Part shown: one piece after another, positions 62,346-64,000 of the stretch
How the letters are laid out: every line of letters begins with the position of its first letter
How positions within the stretch are numbered: position 1 is the stretch's first letter
Source of the DNA: Thalassospira sp. TSL5-1
Lineage (GTDB): Bacteria; Pseudomonadota; Alphaproteobacteria; Rhodospirillales; Thalassospiraceae
Direction of reading: 5' to 3'
Length of the DNA stretch: 64,000 nucleotides
Assembly (NCBI RefSeq): GCF_001907695.1
Contig: NZ_KV880637.1
Coordinates: forward strand, 372,001 to 436,000
The notes under the pieces: model-generated
The model's input: the letters and a program-made list of their open reading frames with translations, nothing else
Told to the model about the DNA's origin: nothing
The model's database searches: none
Program-made: the position numbers and the translations under genes

Positions 62346-62939
62346 ATGTCCAAATTTGCACCCTTATTTCTTTTATGTGCCTGTGCCGGAAGCATGACCA
62401 CATCTGCCCCGGCACAGGCACAGGCGACAAAGGATGCAACATCGTTTGCAAGCCAACAGGTAAAAGAACCGGAAACAAAACCGGCAACGGGGCCAGTGAC
62501 GGATACTGACCTTTACCGCGAAATGCGCCTTCAGGCCGGGCAGCATGCCGCGCAAAACCGCCACCAAATTTTGGTGGGGGACTTTACCTGTGACGGGCAG
62601 ACCGACCGTATCGCGGGATGGGTGGACCACGATAATCCCGACGGACCGTTTTTTGATGTCCTGTTTGTCACCCAGGATGGCGGAACGTTAAGTTCGGAAT
62701 TAAAGCACATACCCTTTGCCCAGGATAAACAGTTCGCCCTGTGCGTGGCCGATGATACCGCCCCGCCGCCCATGAGCTGGCAGCAGGTGGAACCCGATTA
62801 TGTGCGTGAGGTTGTTGGAAATGCTGGTCTGTGCACCACGGCAGTCCGGATCGAGGATTTCATGTGTGATGCCCCGCAATTTTACTGGAACAAAACAGCG
62901 GATAAAAACGGCGATCACTGGGTTTTTTATCGTAACTAA
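62346..62939 (+). CDS. Exported protein of unknown function
   Basis: A 197-aa exported protein. Signal peptide MSKFAPLFLLCACAGSMTTS to about residue 26 (AQA); the Cys at 11 and 13 do not form a clean lipobox. The mature part contains ILVGDFTCDGQTDRIAGWVD, reminiscent of FG-GAP/VCBS calcium-binding repeats, and LCVADDTAPPP, with four Cys that could form disulphides. I do not recognise the family. It stands alone between the AraC-type gene and the next hypothetical gene. Confidence 0.65.
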   Translation: MSKFAPLFLLCACAGSMTTSAPAQAQATKDATSFASQQVKEPETKPATGPVTDTDLYREMRLQAGQHAAQNRHQILVGDFTCDGQTDRIAGWVDHDNPDGPFFDVLFVTQDGGTLSSELKHIPFAQDKQFALCVADDTAPPPMSWQQVEPDYVREVVGNAGLCTTAVRIEDFMCDAPQFYWNKTADKNGDHWVFYRN

Positions 62940-63000
62940 CTCTATAGATTGTTATTGTTCCCAATGTTCTATGTTTAATTGATTATTGGAGTTCTGGTCG

Positions 63001-63822
63001 ATGTTGAATATTGCCACCGTTTCTATGATGCGGTGTTACGGGGTGAATCGTGCCAGTAAGAAAGCAAGAATTGAGGTTCTTCTGCAGATTCTGGAATCAT
63101 CAGATGCTCCGGATCTTATCGTCTGTGCAAGTGATTATTTCAGTTCAAAGAAACACTTGGAAGAGTTTTCTAATATTATAAAAGACACTGGCGGTCGATC
63201 CACTCATATCGTTACAACGGTTGGTAGTTCGAGAAAAGGCAAGGAATACCAAAAGAAATTTTCCGCGAAATATAAAAGAAACGATCAAGTGTATGTCATT
63301 TTCCCGGATGGCACCTACCGGCAGCTGGCGCAGCAGTGTTTTTCAACCCGCGAAAATTACAGGGTCGGTGAAGCTGCGTTTATAAATAGTTTGGAAAACC
63401 GAACTTTCAAATTGCCTATTGGTGAGAAAAATCTTTCTTGTTCTGTTCTGTCCTGCGGAGAAATCAACGCATTTCACGGAAGGGATCATGTGGTGCCGAT
63501 ACATTCCGAGATCGGTAAATATTTTAATCACATCGATATCATTTGTAATCCGACGCATGACCGAATGGGGAATGACGGCACGTTGCATGCCAAAAGGTTA
63601 TATCTGTCGAGGAAAATAGGCACACGCCACAGATGTTATATTGGTGTGTCAAATTGGGAAGTTGGCAGTAAATCACAGGCAAAAGATGCCGAGACATTGC
63701 ACAGTATTTATTCTTCCAAATTTGGCAAGGGATATGGGCGTCGTAACGAGACAGCTGAGCGGCAATCTGTTGAGGGTTTTGACGAAATTTTTGAGTATCG
63801 CCGCTCTACTGTTTCTTTTTGA
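63001..63822 (+). CDS. Possible carbon-nitrogen hydrolase (nitrilase-fold) relative, otherwise unknown
   Basis: A 273-aa protein from ATG 63001, with GGAG upstream at a longish spacing. DLIVCASDYFSSKKHLEEFS, then SVLSCGEINAFHGRDHVVPI and HIDIICNPTHDRMGNDGTLH recall the nitrilase-fold order E, C-G-E and N-P-T-H, but the catalytic Glu-Lys-Cys cannot be placed confidently. Base composition is noticeably more A/T-rich than neighbours, which suggests accessory origin. No signal peptide or membrane segment. Confidence 0.5.
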   Translation: MLNIATVSMMRCYGVNRASKKARIEVLLQILESSDAPDLIVCASDYFSSKKHLEEFSNIIKDTGGRSTHIVTTVGSSRKGKEYQKKFSAKYKRNDQVYVIFPDGTYRQLAQQCFSTRENYRVGEAAFINSLENRTFKLPIGEKNLSCSVLSCGEINAFHGRDHVVPIHSEIGKYFNHIDIICNPTHDRMGNDGTLHAKRLYLSRKIGTRHRCYIGVSNWEVGSKSQAKDAETLHSIYSSKFGKGYGRRNETAERQSVEGFDEIFEYRRSTVSF

Positions 63823-63835
63823 TGGTGCTTAGGCC

Positions 63836-64000
63836 TTACTTCCAGATTTTGCGACCGCTGCCGGGCAGGCCGTAGCGGTCCCATTTTTCATCAACGCGGT
63901 CGATGATGTCATCGGGCATATAAAGCTTTTCGCCCCATTCACGGTGGGTTTCCGGGGGCAGCTTGTTGGTGGCATCCATGCCCAGTTTGCCGCCCAGCCC
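63836..64000 (-). CDS. ubiD: UbiD-family decarboxylase, C-terminal part (gene continues beyond window)
   Basis: The last 54 codons of a minus-strand frame run off the right edge. GLGGKLGMDATNKLPPETHR followed by EWGEKLYMPDDIIDRVDEKW matches the C-terminus of UbiD-type 3-octaprenyl-4-hydroxybenzoate carboxy-lyases, which use prenylated FMN in ubiquinone biosynthesis. Stop codon at 63836-63838. Identification rests on this tail only. Confidence 0.8.
   Translation of the reverse strand, partial: GLGGKLGMDATNKLPPETHREWGEKLYMPDDIIDRVDEKWDRYGLPGSGRKIWK

Overview
The window (about 64 kb, moderately GC-rich) looks like chromosomal DNA of a free-living, probably marine alphaproteobacterium. Rhodospirillales, and a Thalassospira-like genome in particular, is my best guess. 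Supporting signs are the tripartite tricarboxylate transporter (TTT), divergent EcfG-type stress promoters of the form GGAAC-N16-CGTT, a lipid A operon split in the alphaproteobacterial style, and a PlcP/glycosyltransferase lipid-remodelling pair. The genus is an inference. No rRNA, tRNA, CRISPR array or insertion sequence was recognised.

Layout. 0-5.8 kb: a TTT system (tctC-tctB-tctA, minus strand) divergent from a GntR-type regulator, a PrpF-family isomerase and a PrpB-like lyase. Together they form an import-and-degradation cassette for a (methyl-)tricarboxylate, with two matching TTGTTAACAA operators. 5.8-11.8 kb: a lipid kinase, Dps and a secreted acidic protein fired by back-to-back EcfG promoters, a VTT-family membrane protein, a ribbon-helix-helix protein, an ECF sigma factor with a very small anti-sigma-like partner, and 1.2 kb of palindrome-rich intergenic DNA with two related terminator-ended elements that look like small RNA genes. 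11.8-24.6 kb: AMP nucleosidase, a serine hydrolase, an MFS carrier, a cassette of class I amidotransferase-rluB-rsmD, tadA, a DASS-type anion transporter, opgD, and a HipB-like regulator followed by what looks like a hipA stump. 24.7-27.9 kb: a cobalamin riboswitch heading a btuF-btuC-btuD-type ABC importer.

27.9-35.8 kb is the most unusual part. Five head-to-tail, separately transcribed paralogous genes encode small exported proteins built from a 39-residue repeat around PNNHAGPNGASKEHDIWLA. Two carry a C-terminal YfdX-like domain and three consist of repeats only. Each gene has its own sigma-54 promoter (GG-N10-GC), an identical 18-bp inverted repeat TGGTGGTTATTTCCACCA placed 60-61 bp upstream of it, a 5'-end hairpin that keeps its pairing while its sequence changes, and its own terminator. 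Directly upstream in transcriptional order lie an NtrC-type sigma-54 activator and its sensor kinase. I read this as a dedicated two-component, sigma-54-controlled envelope-protein array. I know of no description of it.

35.9-64 kb: purD, xseA, an M23 peptidase, a gamma-glutamyltransferase homologue and a MarR regulator. A lipid A operon follows (msbA-like, DUF374 acyltransferase, waaA, lpxK, lpxL-like). Next come a Kdo-kinase-like protein, plcP-agt with a possible Pho box, a second lipid kinase, two chemoreceptors flanking a BetT-type BCCT transporter, pmbA, a truncated reading frame, an AraC/GyrI-like regulator, an exported hypothetical protein, a possible C-N hydrolase relative, and the 3' end of a UbiD-family decarboxylase cut by the window edge.
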